NCBI GenBank assembly: GCA_034509735.1
Contig: JACGWO010000010.1
Span: forward strand, 14,769,193 to 14,833,192
Direction: 5' to 3'
From: Sesamum alatum
Taxonomy: Eukaryota; Streptophyta; Magnoliopsida; Lamiales; Pedaliaceae
Length of the DNA stretch: 64,000 bases
Of this stretch, positions 21,051 to 34,400 are shown in pieces (the first letter of the stretch is position 1; the number at the start of each line of letters is the position of its first letter). The translations under genes and the position numbers were made by a program. A model generated the notes under the pieces. The model was given only the letters and a program-made list of their open reading frames with translations, was not told the origin of the DNA and ran no database searches.

Positions 21051-23334
21051 GCTAGAATATCCAATAATATTCCAGACTCAAACTTAAGCAAACTTTTGGG
21101 TAACAACTTTTTAAACGAACAATTAACCTCTTTCATACCAGTCCTACTCTCGCTCGTCATCTGTAATCAAATCAAATCGTTGAATGCCCGTGCTTGCAAG
21201 CTTAATATATTCGACAATGCCTTTGAATAAATAACAACTTCAGAACCATCCACCTCGAACACAATGGTTCCGGAATCAACTTAGTCGTTCAAATAAAATT
21301 TTCGGACACCACTAATGCGGACCTCATCAACATCTGAAGGAGACAACATCATTGCCAAACCCGATTCCCTCGACTTGTGAACAATCACCAACACGGAGTA
21401 ACACCACACTCTGATAGAGACTCCAAATCAAGTACACACACCAAGACAATGCTAACAAAAGTCATCACTACTATTTCACACACCCAAAGCAAACAATAAA
21501 AATCTTGGCTTTATGCTGACACAAACAACGGACAATAATCGGAAACTATTCCTATTTTTGCACCAAATGTGTAATATATATATATACAAAACAACAATTA
21601 TTATTTTATATTGATTAAATTCAAATTAATAATAGTAATAAATAAACAACACACGTCGAAAAACAATAGTACTATCCCCATCCAATACACACCCAACCTT
21701 CTGCCCCCAGTTTACTTGGACGCTTCCGACAAAAAATATTATTATCATTATTATATTTCTTATTAAAATATAATATAATTCTTATTACAATATAATTAGA
21801 TTATACTTTATACTATTAGTTATTTATTTTTGAATTTATTTTATATTATTTTATGTTATTTTTATTTATATTTAATTATTACATTATATATATATATTCT
21901 TCTTTTATCCTAATATCTATTTAATCTAAATTAAAATACAATAAAAAGTACTCCAGACAGAAGATGAAATTTTAAACGGCCTCGACAAAATCGTAGAAAA
22001 TTTATGAACATAAAAGTTTGATATTATGATGGGGTTTCTTTTCTATTCCCTTCGGAATATGCCAGTAAAACTATTTATGGACATTACTAAACTCAAAATA
22101 TTTTTATTTTATTTTAATTAATATAGTAATACTAACTAAATATATATTTGGATAAATTAACGAAAAAAAGATTACATTATAAATATATCTTGTTTTATAT
22201 ATAAATGTGCATGTATATATAATAAAAATAATATATATTGATTCATGTCTACGAGATTATTTGTCGAGACCTTAGCTAATATTTCATCCAACAAGTCTCT
22301 AGACATTGTATTGATAGAAACACGTACAAACGTTGTATCTATCACGCAAAGACACTCTCCATGAGCCGCAAGATTGTTGAAGAAATAGTCCGGAGCACTA
22401 ATTTTATATATAGTAGAAAATTGATTCACCAAACTGAATAAAGCAATAAATATAGCGCAAGTAGCACACATGAAAAATCATTGCAGCGGTAGAAAAATCT
22501 TGTGTTCAAGAGAAAGGACAGGTAAAACGATGAGGTGATAAAAACTATGGTTCCTTTATTGACAAAAGTTATTCCCACATACATGAATACTATTTTATTT
22601 TATTTTTTCAAATTATTATTTTATTCAATGAAACATAACCATAAATTCGATAATCGGTGAACAGAAGGTTGAAACACAAACACCAAGCATAAAGGCACAC
22701 ACAACCACGCAAACCAATGCGGCCGCTGTCGCATTGACGCACGCCCTTCCTTTTCTTATCTTGCCACATACAAATCACACGCTTTGCTTGGCTAATTTCA
22801 AATGCAACCACGCTAATCTTATATTAATTTATGCATAATAATTCATAGTTTATAATAATACAACAAATGAATTCAAGCAGTGCAAGACCCAAACACTGTT
22901 GAAGAAAAACCCTATGTTCTCTAGAAAGAAAATGCATGGGAGCATCGGAGACACCAAAAGAACGAAGAGATGTATCATTAACAATCCTTGATTTTAAGAG
23001 GTAGTAGATTAATACAGAAGATAAGGAAGAAAGTTCACTACAAAGGAACGAAGATTTGACCCGTCAAGCATTTCAAAAGTTAATGCACCCTTCTACTTCA
23101 AACACACAAAGAGCTGCATAGATATAGATACTAGGATGAGGAGTTTTATTTTTGTTTGAGATAAACAAAGCTTTCGCTTGGGCAAAACCACGATTGGTTG
23201 TCCTTATCAGGAATAGTCATTCCACAATAAATACGACCAAGGTTAAAGCCAACCTATCAGGTATAGATATCATGTTTTCATGAATGAAAAAAGGGTTAAA
23301 TAGATTAAGTTATTCAACTAATTACAAAGAGCAT
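21051..23334. other. AT-rich intergenic sequence
   Basis: No gene or RNA seen. AT-rich tracts at 21730-21940. Open stretches at 22172-22471 and 22608-22811 have no domain. Could be the far part of the CACTA-type element ending at 27230, but no left terminus was found. Confidence 0.4.
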
Positions 23335-25050
23335 TTATGCCCCCATATATTCCATACGCAAATATTGGTAAACCAAAGAATAATCAACACTGGTCAATCA
23401 ATGTCAACAACGGAGTGTATGTGAACACGGCCCATACGCAACACACAAAAAACAACACTAACACAAACCAGCATATGTTACCAGTTCCTCCCGCCCACAG
23501 AGTGCAGATTGCCAATTCCTTACCAAGAACAAACACAAACAAGTGTCAATGGTGTGATCTTAGTACTGAACTCTAAACTCCACCTGGATATTGAGTAAAT
23601 CAATCTCCACTATCCTCAACGTTTTCAACGACGGTTGTGTAGACATGGATAAACATATTGAAACCCCAATGGACTCTACAGACATAATTTCGACTTTTCC
23701 TTCTATTCCCAACATCAATGGCTTCACAAACTGTTATTGGTGGATGCCGCACTTCTCTTCCTCTTGGCAGTGATTAAGTTACAGGTTTTCCGTCATCCTG
23801 TCTCCGCTCAACTCTAAAAATAACAAAACTTCCATATGATACACATAACATGGACATCATACAAATAGTAGAGTTCTCGATAACTGATTCAATCAATGTG
23901 AAACAACAGTGAATGTGGGAAATAGCAGATTTCACCAAGCCCTCGCACCCCCATATATTCTACAAGGGAACATTAGTGCATTGAAGAATAACGAATATTG
24001 GTCAATCAATGCCAAACAATGGTGTGCGTATCAACCACGATCAAACCACAACACACCAAAAACAACACTAACATAAACCACCACATTTTTTCAGCTCCTC
24101 ACGCCTTCTCAGAACAAATCGGCAATTCCCTACTGACAACAAACACAAACAGTCACCAGCGGTGTTCAATTGTGCTTAGGTTAGAGTACTAAACTCTAAA
24201 CCATACCTAGATACTGAGTACATCAATCTCCATTATAGTCAATATTTCGATAACGGTTGCATAAACACAGATAAACATACCGCAATTCTAATGCACAACA
24301 CCAACCTATTTTTGATTTTTTCTTCTATTCCCAACATCAATGTCGTTGTAAATTATTATCGATGGACTCCGCACTTCTCTGTGACTAAGTTATAGGTTTT
24401 CTGTCATTCTATCTCTGTATAGCTACAAAATAACAAAACTTTCATACAACACACATAAACATGTACATCATACACGTAACAGTCTTCTAGACGATTAATT
24501 TCAATCAATGTGAAAAAATGATGCGCTTGAGAAAGAGCACATTTTAGCAACCCCTTACACCCACTGAGAGAACACTTACCAATTCCTCACCAATAATTGC
24601 AATTGAAAGCAATGGCATTACACCATCCCCGATGCGAAATCAAACTTTTCTATGGAGAACAAACAGAAACAATAGCCAACGACTTTCATTTCTCATTGTC
24701 TTAAACCACCAAATTCTAAACCCCACCTGACCGAGTCAATCAATGTCCATCATCCTAGATTTTCAAAAATGGATTCTTGAAAACTGGATAAAAATTCTGA
24801 AACTCCAGTGGGCTCTGCCGATATATATTTTTTTCTTTACTGTATTACCAACATCAATACCTCTATGCACAGTTATTGGTGAATTCCACTCTTTTCTCCT
24901 TTTCCGTAGTCATTAAGTTACAGTTTTTGTACCTTCTTGCTTCAGCACAACTACGGAATAACGAGATTTCCACATGACACCCATAAACACACATAGTGAT
25001 TTTCTCGATGACTAATTTCCTGCTGATCAGACTATCCTTTGCGTTCATGC
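23335..25050. repeat. About 600-bp tandem repeat, three diverged copies
   Basis: Units near 23335-23942, 23943-24545 and 24546-25050. Anchors repeat in order: CCCCATATATTC at 23341 and 23949; TAAACTCCACCTGGATATTG-like at about 23573, 24197 and 24717; CCCAACATCAATG-like at about 23707, 24328 and 24846; ATTAAGTTACAGGTTTTC-like at about 23773, 24382 and 24912; TTCAATCAATGTGAAA at about 23887 and 24500. Copy 3 is shorter and more diverged. No conserved ORF across copies. Confidence 0.82.
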
Positions 25051-25734
25051 CTCGTAAAGCAGCTCTTCAAACATTTTATGATCACCACACATGTACTACA
25101 TCTATAGGTAAATGGACCACCGATCAATTTCTTCACTTGAGATCAATTATCGCACAACTATTCACGACCGGACCACCGGAAGTACAACATAAGAAACACA
25201 AATAAGTGCTTTCATACTCTCCGTACAACCAAAGAAACAATCGCATAACCAACACCACAATACAACACATGAAAAACATTTAGCTACAAAGACAAACACA
25301 TCAACAATCGCCTAAAAATATTTTCCAATGGCGAAAACAGAACGCAGATCCATGGATGGAAACTGAGGCCAATACTCTTTGATTTCATCTCTACCCACTA
25401 AATGTGCTCTTCCAGCCAAACGGCGTTAGAAAAGTAACAATTTTTTCTGCTTTGTCTTTAGCTCCTCCCTGCTCTTGCTAATTAATTCTTGCCGTTAGGA
25501 TAGGTGCAACTTTTGTTTTATTGTGAAGAAATGAAAATAAAAATTAGGAGTGCACTGCTCCAGAGAAATGTAATACCTCCCACTATTTAACGGGTGAAAC
25601 AGAAAACAACGTCGTATTGATTGAAAACACACTATTACATTACTACGTCAACGAAATAACCTCGTTTAAATGCACAACGCAACCAAAAATAAATTAAAAG
25701 ATATTTTTGTTGAACCAACATATTGTACTATATA
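25051..25734. other. Intergenic between two tandem blocks
   Basis: No gene recognised. Confidence 0.4.
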
Positions 25735-26291
25735 GGCATCGCCATAAGTGACCAAACAACCAAAATGACCGGGGTTAAAACTAGCTAAACAGAAAACGAT
25801 CGTGTTTCATATAAAAACTGGCAAAAGAACAATAAATATTCAGAAGTACTTGACCAAAAATAAGACTGCATCAACTGGTCATACTAAGAGAAACTGTAGC
25901 AAACGGCTATCGCCACAAGGGACCAAGCAACCAAAATGATGCACTTCATCGACGTTTCATGTGCATATGGGGAAAATAAATAAAAAAAATTAAACCGTTA
26001 GACCAAAAATAGAACTGTGCCAAGAGGCTATCGCCACAAAGGCTAAAACAACAAAAACGGCTATGGTCAAATCCAGCGAACCTTGAAGTATCGTTGCTTC
26101 ATTTGCTCATGGAAAGAAAACTAAAGCATTAGATCAAAATGGCACTGTACCAAGGGGCTACCGCCACAAGGGCCCAAACAACCAAAACGACCGCGCTTCA
26201 AGAAAAGCTAAAACGACATTGTTCGTGCGCACGGGAAAGAAATAAATAGAAAACTAAAAGCATTCAACTAAAATTGGCACTATTCAAAACC
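25735..26291. repeat. About 125-170-bp tandem repeat, four copies
   Basis: GGCTATCGCCACAAGGGACC-type anchors at 25735, 25905, 26026 and 26157, each followed by CAACCAAAA and a TTTCAT...GGAAA segment. Spacing is about 170, 121 and 131 bp. Confidence 0.8.
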
Positions 26292-26519
26292 TGCCTTGGA
26301 ATTTATAGTTAGTAGTAATAATATACACAGTACATGCACATAAGAACATATCCTAAACAAAGTAAACTCACATATTATCCTGCAATATTCGACATATATA
26401 ACATATTATACATCATGTACATACATATATATTCCGAGCTTAAATTAATTCATGGTCACAAATAATAATTACTATTTAAATATATAAATTAAAGATAATA
26501 ATTAAACTACACTGAACAA

Positions 26520-27230
26520 AAAAAGGTGTCAATTGTTACCTGATTCATAATGATCCACCTCTTCCAAACTCAGCTCGAGATCAACAGAATGCGATGATGG
26601 TAATATTTATAATATACTCGAAAATAAGAGAGAGATGAAGAGTGTGTGAGTGATTTTAGAATTCAAGAGAGTGAATACAAATGAGATGGAAGCTATATAT
26701 ATGTAGATAAATTTTCAACGGGATAAACTAATCGTTGAGAATTAGCCATTATATCAAATTTTAATGGATTTGCAACAGGAAGAACTAGCCGTTTGAAAAT
26801 AGCCATTAGCTTGGTGATGGGCAAGTGAATTTGCGACAATCGCCGAAAGAAGTCGTAAATTTATCCATCTTCTGCGATGGGATTATAGATTGTCGAGGGA
26901 TGGCAAAAGGCAATGCTGGAAATGCCATCCAAAATGTTATAGCCCCGTCATAACATCTGTCCCAAAATTGCGGCAACAATCTTCCCTCGCAAATATCCGT
27001 CAGAATTTATTTACGACAAAACTTTTGCGATGAGTTTTTCCACTATCAGTGATCAGCTGAACTCTGGACGGTCTTGCGACGACATTTCCATTGCAAATTT
27101 GGGTCCTTTTATTTATGACTCAAGATGACACTATCCATCGCAAAGTCGTCCCAATGACCGCTGCTAATTAATTGGGACGGATTCATTTCATCGCAAAATA
27201 TCCATTGCAATAAAATAACTTTTTTTAGTG
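26520..27230 (-). mobile_element. CACTA-type transposon terminus
   Basis: Read on the minus strand the end at 27230 starts CACTAAAAAAAGTTATTTTA and is followed by repeated GCGATG / GCGACGA motifs (several copies between 26830 and 27210), the arrangement of plant En/Spm ends. No transposase and no matching second terminus were identified; the tandem blocks at 23.3-26.3 kb may be its interior. Confidence 0.65.
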
Positions 27231-27450
27231 CCAGTTATACCCTTTGATTTTGAAGTCAAGGTAGGTCATAAGAGGATGATAAGAAGGTCGTAAATTTATG
27301 ATTGGTGATAAATTTTTATCATTTTCTTAAATTGTACGGGTACTTTTTGTCAATTTATTATAAATTTTCAAAGAATTATTTAAAGAAGATGAACAGAGTA
27401 TAGGAGATGAAGATGAAAATCCATAAACTCTAAAATTCAAAATACTCATC
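27231..27450 (-). repeat. 3' LTR fragment of the nested copia element
   Basis: ATGAAGATGAAAATCCATAA and ACTCTAAAATTCA at 27408-27444 match 42324-42362, the 5' LTR of the same element on the minus strand. The CACTA-type end abuts its far side at 27230. Confidence 0.6.
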
Positions 27451-27559
27451 ATTGAATGGTCATCAATCAAGAATATGTCTCGTTAAAACTTTACTAGAAA
27501 AACCCTGAGGGACAAAAATCTAGTGAAGGGAAAAGAGTACATTATTTTATAATACACGA

Positions 27560-28483
27560 TTGTATACTGCCTTCATAAAAACCTTACCAAGCAAACCCAA
27601 TGGAAAACGAACATGGTCAACGAAAAAAAGAGTGCAGTGTATTGAATCCGCCTCATTAAAATATCAATCGAGATCTTTGAGGCGAAAAATGGCCATATTG
27701 TGGACTAACTTCTTGAATATTGCAGTAGGAAACAAATATGCGAGATTGTCATTTGAATAGACTTGTTGAACATCAATATCACCATTCTTTTAAAGATCAT
27801 GAGTGAAGCAGAATTTTAGTGAATATGTTTCATTCTATCCTATTTGATGTACCCTTATTTCAGTTAAGCAATACATGCCACATTACTTCATATATGATCG
27901 TCGCGATAATCTTTCCAAATGATAATCTGCAAGTCCCTCAAATTTGGTGAATCACGGATCTCAACTAAACACATTCTCGACTTGTCTCATGTATCGCTAT
28001 AATTTCAACATGATTCATTGATATGGTTGTTATTGTTTATTTCATAGATTGCCATAAAATTGTTGTACCACCATAGGTACGTAAATAGCCCATTTGCGAT
28101 TGGCCATTATGAGGATAAGACGAATATCCACAATCTGCATAACCAATTATATTTGAATTGGGTACCTTCGAATAGAATAACCCCATCGCACCTCTAAGAC
28201 CATGAAGTATAAGCTTAATTTCATTCCAGTGCCTTTGTGGGGGTGAAGAATTATATCTTGCTAATAAATTAATAGTAAATATTATATCAGGTCTTGTATG
28301 ATTAGCAAGATACGTTAGTGCTCCAATTGTACTAAGGATTGATACTTGAGGACAAATTAGTCCTTTATCACTTTCTCGAAGTCTAAAAAGGTCATTACTC
28401 ACATGTAATGACTTACAACCATTGGGGTGCTCAATGGATGTGATTTTTCCATATAAAATCATTTTAGCACCTTTGCAATACAA
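27560..28483 (-). pseudogene. copia RT end and RNase H
   Basis: Open 28037-28483: STIGALTYLANHTRPDIIF, then LLARYNSSPPQRHWNEIKL, GYADCGYSSYPHNG and TYGGTTILWQSMK, the RNase H start. Below 28037 the frame is stop-ridden but NHVEIIAIHETSREC, then blocks resembling the RNase H tail and the region running into the LTR, remain recognisable to about 27600. Confidence 0.88.
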
Positions 28484-29211
28484 GTTTCTTGATGCACAAG
28501 GATTCCATTCCTTAAATGTTCAACTTGCAATATAAGGCAATATTTTGTCCTTTCCAAGTCCTTCATCTCAATTCATTATTTAAGCCGTTTATCGCCTTTG
28601 CAAGCTCTTCTGGAGTTCCAATAATGTTTAAGTCAACACCATAAGTTGAAATTGTAATGAATTCATTTCCAGATTTTGTCATTAAAAATACATGGATAAA
28701 TGGGATCATCTTTATATCCTTCTTTCAACCATTTATCACTAAGATGATCATACCACATTCCTCCAAATTATTTCAACCCATACATAGATTTATTTAGTTT
28801 AATAGAATAATATTCTCAAGAACCTAAATTGCATGGTTTCGGGAAATGAAACTCTTCAGGGAGTTTTATATAGATATCATTATCAAACAAGCCATAAAAA
28901 TAGACTATAACGGCATCTAGTAAATGCAAGTTGAGTCCTTCTTTCACGGCCAGACTAATTAAGTATCCAAAAGTAGTTGCATCCACCGCAGAAGAGTAAG
29001 TCGCTTCAAAGTCAATGTTGGGTCTTTACGAAGACCCATGAGCAACAAGTCTTGCCCTATATCTTACAATTTCACCTCGCTCATTTGTTTTCCCCCAAAT
29101 ACTCATTTGTATCCCACTGGTTTTACATCTTCAGGTGTACAAACTATAGTCCAAAATAACTTTTGTTATGCATGTGAGTTTAATTCTATCTCAATTGCAT
29201 CTTTTTGTTTT
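28484..29211 (-). pseudogene. copia reverse transcriptase, N- and mid-part
   Basis: From 29110 downward: GEIVRYRARLVAHGS, NIDFEATYSSAVDATTFGYL, LDAVIVYFYG and WYDHLSDKWLKEGYKDDP. The catalytic YVDD box near 28622-28650 is eroded to YGVDLNIIG, so one active-site Asp is lost. Several stops and frameshifts. The upstream side is cut at 29211 by the Mutator-like element. Confidence 0.85.
29203..29211 (+). repeat. Left 9-bp TSD of Mutator-like element
   Basis: TTTTGTTTT, identical to 30509-30517. Confidence 0.9.
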
Positions 29212-30508
29212 GGCTAAAATTCATAAAACTCCCCTGTGTTTTGCAAAGTCGACTAAAAACCCCCCTCTGTTTTGAAAATAGGTGAAAAACCCCCCCTGTG
29301 TTTTGTAAAAGTCAGCTCAATCACCCATCTCCGTTAAAAAACACTAACGGCGTTAATTTTTTAATAAATTGACTGTTATGTCCTTACTTATTATATATTA
29401 TTCTTTATTTTAATAACCGTCGGATCGTGATTTTTATATCAAAACCGTTAGATTTAATCAATTAATCTTGACCGTTGGATCTCAAATTTATAAGAAAATC
29501 AATGGTTAGATTTAATTAATTAAAATAATATACTACAAAATATATATTACTATTTAATAAAATAAATTCAAAATTTATCACCCCAAACCCGCTCCGCCCC
29601 CACCCGCCCCCCCCCCTACCCCCCACCCCTAACCCCTGTCGCCTCTCCAACCTCCACCACAGAAGGCGCCATCGCCCCCGCATCTGGGCGACAACGAGTG
29701 ACTGTAGCCCAGGGTTTTATTTTTTATTTTTTTTAGTTTTCTAATTTTTTAAATTTCAAAATAATTATAATTTTAAATTAATTCATTTAATTATCTTTAA
29801 ATTAGATTCAAAAAAATAATTAAGAAATTTTTTAGATTCAGTTTTTTATAATAATAATTTAAATTTTAATATTATTTATAATAAATAAAGATAATTATTT
29901 AAATATTTTAATTAAATAATAATTTGAATTAATTAATAATATATAAATAATTATTAACATTTATATTTGTATTTTGAAGTAAATATATTTATAGAAAGTT
30001 GTTTAATTATTAATATTTATAATAGATTTAGATATTTATTAACACTTATATTCATTAAGATACTTAAATTTAAAATATGAATTTATTATATTAATCTTTG
30101 TATTATAATTTTAATTTAATATTTCAATTTAAATGATAAACTTCAGAACATTTATATACTTTTTTTGTATTTTTAAGTAAATATATTTAAAAAAACATTT
30201 AATGTTTTACATGCATTCAAAATATAAAAGAAACACACTCAAAACAAGTTAAAGATGCACTTAGTAAAATATATAGGCCCCATAAGGGTATTTTTGTCAA
30301 AATTGCACAAAAAAGGCATAAAAATGGCTAGACAACAGCCCCACATGCACAACACGCGCGTGCAGTACACCTTCCATTAATTCATAACAGAAGTAGTGTT
30401 TTTTGCTGACTTTTATAAAACACAGGGGATGTTTTCGCCTATTTTCAAAATACATGGGGGTTTTTAGCCGAATTTTCAAAACACAAGGGGGTTTTATGCA
30501 TTTTAGCC
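29212..30508. mobile_element. Mutator-like non-autonomous element (1297 bp) with C-rich interior
   Basis: Perfect 9-bp duplication TTTTGTTTT. Terminal repeats of about 110 bp: left GGCTAAAATTCATAAAAC..CCCTGTGTTTTG pairs with right CAAAACACAAGGGG..TTTATGCATTTTAGCC. The interior is AT-rich apart from a C-rich block at 29578-29715. No transposase. It lies in copia pol between the linker and RT. Confidence 0.93.
29578..29715. other. C-rich segment inside the Mutator-like element
   Basis: About 138 bp with long C runs and GC-rich sequence (GGCGCCATCGCCCCCGCATC) in an otherwise very AT-rich element. It may be a captured genic fragment, as in Pack-MULEs; no protein recognised. Confidence 0.5.
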
Positions 30509-31241
30509 TTTTGTTTTGGCCAATCATTTGTTTGTTAGCACTCGTGAACAGACTTTAGTTCATGATTCTCATTATCGTTTATTACATTGAACCTACATTA
30601 TGTGCAAAAATATTATCGACGAGGACTTTATTTTTGTTCCTACATATTCCATTTGTGATATAATTATAAAAATCTCTTCATACTCATGAGATTCAGGTAC
30701 CCGAGTTTTTTCTAGAATTGATATATGAATTATGCCTGGAGACTCTTCCGGAGTTGTATCCTCAATTAGGCCATCTTGATTCATAGCTCCTTTTATTTTC
30801 TGATAGGACTACCCATTTCAAGAGTGTTTTTGCTCATTTGCAACATTAGCTTATCTAACAGGGACATCAATTTTTTTCGGAGCATTAGCTGCTGGAACAT
30901 GAGATTTAACTACTTTTTTAGGTCACCAAATGCATATGGCAGTTGGTTAGCTAAACTCTCAAAGGAATTATGTTTTGAACTTTTAGTTCACCCTGATTAG
31001 TACGAGGATCATACGATAATGATAATTCATTCCAACTAATTTTCTTTTCTAGTTGCTTACTCTCTCCCCCTAATATTGGGAACATTATTTCATCAAAATG
31101 ACAATCGAAAAATTGAGCATAAATAAGTCCCTTATCAATGATTCTAGATACTTTACGGAAGATGGAGATTCAAATCCAACATTAATTCCCAACCTCATTT
31201 GAGGACCTATCTTAGTGCATTGTAGTTGAGCTATTGGAACA
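30509..31241 (-). pseudogene. copia integrase tail and integrase-RT linker
   Basis: From 31241: AVYVPIAQLQCTKIGPQMRL, GINVGFESPSSVKYLE, then decayed blocks through the variable linker (open 30593-30784). It reads directly into the RT block on the far side of the Mutator-like element. The start is interrupted by the hAT at 31250. Confidence 0.85.
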
Positions 31242-31719
31242 TATACCGCAAATATTCTCAGGACCGGACGAGGAATCGAACCAGTTAAGTTATTGGGTCA
31301 TTGGTCCAATTGGTCGGATCAGATTAAGAAAATTGGTTGACTCGGACCCTATTATATATATGTATATATATACATTATATATCAATTGATTAAGAAAAAA
31401 GATGATAAAATAAAAACAAACTTAAAATAAATACACAATCCAATCCATTATCCAACATAATTAATGCATAATCTCAACATAAATATTGACTAAATAAACA
31501 AACAATTAAATAAAACTAGTCAAACGTACTACAAGCCTACAGTTTTGTAAAATTATAATAAACTCAATCCTAGTGATCTTCATTCTCATTATCACTATAA
31601 CAAGTATTTCTACATTGACGACCAAACTGCTCAAGATCAGACTCTACAATTGGCTCGACATCATATTTCTCATCTAAAATAAACAAATAAAAAAAATAAT
31701 AATAGGAATGTATTATTGA

Positions 31720-31720
<1 letters not shown>

Positions 31721-31790
<70 letters not shown>
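31721..31790. repeat. (AAT)n microsatellite
   Basis: About 23 trinucleotide repeats inside the hAT. A poly-isoleucine open stretch here is an artefact. Confidence 0.95.
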
Positions 31791-31791
<1 letters not shown>

Positions 31792-31799
31792 CATGTCAA

Positions 31800-34400
31800 T
31801 GGATCAAAACTTGATTCTTCCGGATTTTTTTGCATTTCGTCCTCAAACATTTCTTCCAACTCATCATAATCAAGTTCATCTTCTATAGTTTCTTCAACAA
31901 TTCAAAATTTTGTCTTGCCAATGCACTCATAATTAAAAGGATTGAAGGCCTCTTGCTATAGTTAACTGTACAATAGTCAACATGAGAAAATACAATTGTT
32001 ATTATATTATAACACTAATTATACACATCCAATTAATACTAAAAGTTTTATATACTTATTCTGCAGATGCAAGTTATAATGAAAATACTATTTCTCCTTT
32101 TAGTATGAATACACTCAAAAACACTCTACTTCCACTCAAATCTAGAAGAAGAAGTTGTTTGGCCTAGAATTCAAATTGCCATCTTCTGTAGGTTAGATGT
32201 ATCAAAACCAAATAATTTCCACCAATAATCTAACTATTTTCTTTATTAAGAAGTAAGATTAGCAAAATATATAATTAATACAAATTAGAAATAGATAAAT
32301 AGAAATAAATTATAGAAAACTAAATATTACCAGACCGATTTGGTTGAGCAATGGTCATAGCAATTGGTCTTGCAAAGCTCTTTTGTCTACCTCAGTAGAG
32401 TGGTATTCCATTGTAAGCCTTTGTGCCTCTATCAACTCTAGTATCAATATAAACTAAGAGCCCACTCAAAACCTCTGTTTTAGAACAAAAAGATTCTTTA
32501 TCATATTGGAAAGCTAGGTAATGGCCGCGTGTAAACTTTTTCGCAACATCTTATCCCGTCCTGCATTAATAATATCAACATATATTGTTGATATAATCTT
32601 TTTCTGTTGTGAAATAAAGCTTGATAGACTTTCTTGCCCTATACATGTCGTCATACACAACCCAATGATCGATTCTAGTCAGAATCACAAATGCGTAACA
32701 AACGTACAAGAGAGGTTCCAACTCTGACAATGATATTACAATCATTCCAAAATCTTTCATCCAGAATGACTTGCTTAACTTGTTTTGGCATATCCTTCTT
32801 TATAAATTTCTTGGAATCTTGACATGTCACCATTGCTTGTAAATCCTCTTTATGATCACTCAAACTTTTTAATGTAATGAAAAATGAATGCTCTGGCAAA
32901 ATGAGTATCTCCGGGTCAGATAACCTCTTCCATCCCTCTCTTTGTCTCAACCAATTGAAAGGCCATTTATTATTATAGATAAAGCAAGTCACTTTAGATA
33001 CAAGTATCACACAATAACTCACCAATGCCTTTCAAATCAAATTAACACAATGAGCTCTACATGGCGACCAACAAATAGTAGGAAATCTTTCAGAAAGTAA
33101 CCGTCCGACCTCCTTATAATTAGTTGCAATTTATGTGACTAAATAAACCACATTGTTCACCCTAACCATTCCACAATTTTAACAAACAAGTTACACAAAT
33201 TCTCAGTCGTAGATTCAATAGCAAATACAACAACAGATTCCATATGGACAAACAAACCAAAAAATTAACCAATGGCCTCCATCTAGCATCTTTCAATCTA
33301 TCACCTATTATAGTACAATCAGTTTCTATCCACCTACTCCTAAAAGAATCAACAATCAATTCCACTTGTTTTTTAGCACCTTTAGAAGAGTAACCCTCAA
33401 AGTATGATAACTAGGCGCAATGTAACCATGACCCATGAATACAACTTTGCTCATAGCAACTTGACAATAATGAGAATTGCGAGCATTTATAGGAATACAC
33501 CTGAATCATAAAAGCATAAAGCAAGTGTTATATCAGTATCATGCCATTTTTTCTTTAAATTGTAAATAAGCTCTAACAGTAGGCTAAGAAGGATCACGAG
33601 TGCCGATTTTGAAGAACGAGTCCAAGAAAAACTTTGTGGCCTCCTTTTTAAGCATGGGTCATGTATCTTCACGTTTAAATTTAGGGAAAAATTCATTTTT
33701 GTCCTGTAAGATTGGGGCATTATTTATTTCGGTACCATAACTTAGGTAGGTGGCTGTTTTAGTCCCATAAAACACGTTTTTTAGTTTTTTTGTTCCCATA
33801 AAAACACGTTTTCAGTTTTTTTTGGTTTCATAAATGACATGATATTTTGGGACCAAAACAACTGAAATTGGGACCAAAAAAATTGAAAAACGTGACATTT
33901 TGGGACCAAAAAACTAAAAAATGTATTTTATGGGACTAAAACAGCCACCTACCTAAGTTGTGGTACCAAAACAATAATGCCTTAGTCTTACGGGACCAAA
34001 AGAGTATTTACCCCATTAAATTCATGTACACTGGCGCAAAAGGCATAATCATCAGCTTCTGTAGCTCCCCGCTTTTCTTTTGTTCTTTCTACATTCTCTT
34101 TTAAAGATCATTGGATCATGAACCTAACTTCTGGGGGCGCTTTTCTACATCTAGCTATATTCTCTTTTTTTTGCAGCAAGATTTTGATTCATTCGGTTAG
34201 TTCCTCCACTCCTTAAAGAGTTGTAAAATCCACAAGTCAACGTCTTCCTTCCTTCACTAGTTGTCGCCTCAGTAACATATTTCCATGATATATCTTTTTT
34301 CTCTTGGATTCTTTTGAGAGGATCGTCCTACTCCGGATCGACTAAAAGAGTGGGACTCATTTGTCCTGGATCGAGATACCGTAGTCTTCATTAACCTATA
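31800..34400 (-). pseudogene. hAT transposase, heavily decayed
   Basis: From 34400 down: a BED-finger-like segment (ISWKYVTEATTSEGRKTLTC, about 34220-34300) lacking clear paired Cys; after a small inserted element, the DUF659-like region with IGDRLKDARWRPLVNFLVCL (33247-33320); then a frame open at 32675-33025 with KVTCFIYNNKWPFNW, LPEHSFFITLKSLSDHKEDL and LDERFWNDCNIIVRVGTSLV, typical of the RNase-H-fold core. The segment 32400-32670 continues with DHWVVYDDMYRARKSI. The C-terminal dimerisation domain is barely recognisable. Many stops; it cannot be active. Confidence 0.82.
33684..34015. mobile_element. 332-bp inverted-repeat element nested in the hAT
   Basis: The left arm GGGAAAAATTC..TTTTTGTCC..GTACCATAACTTAGGTAGGT is mirrored by the right arm (ACCTACCTAAGTTGTGGTAC..GGGACCAAAAGAG). 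Flanks TTAAATTTA and TTAAATTCA (8 of 9) suggest a 9-bp Mutator-type duplication. Confidence 0.8.

Noticed and set aside
18343..21055. 5-bp target duplication for the copia element
   Set aside because: ATCTT before the 5' LTR has no match after the 3' LTR; the 3' LTR appears truncated.
23036..23050. CACTACAAAGGAACG as the left end of the CACTA element
   Set aside because: Only about 9 of 15 bases match the end at 27230, there are no GCGATG subterminal motifs beside it, and the 3-bp flanks differ.
31570..31794. Poly-isoleucine ORF on the minus strand
   Set aside because: Translation of an (AAT)n microsatellite plus the tail of the hAT transposase.
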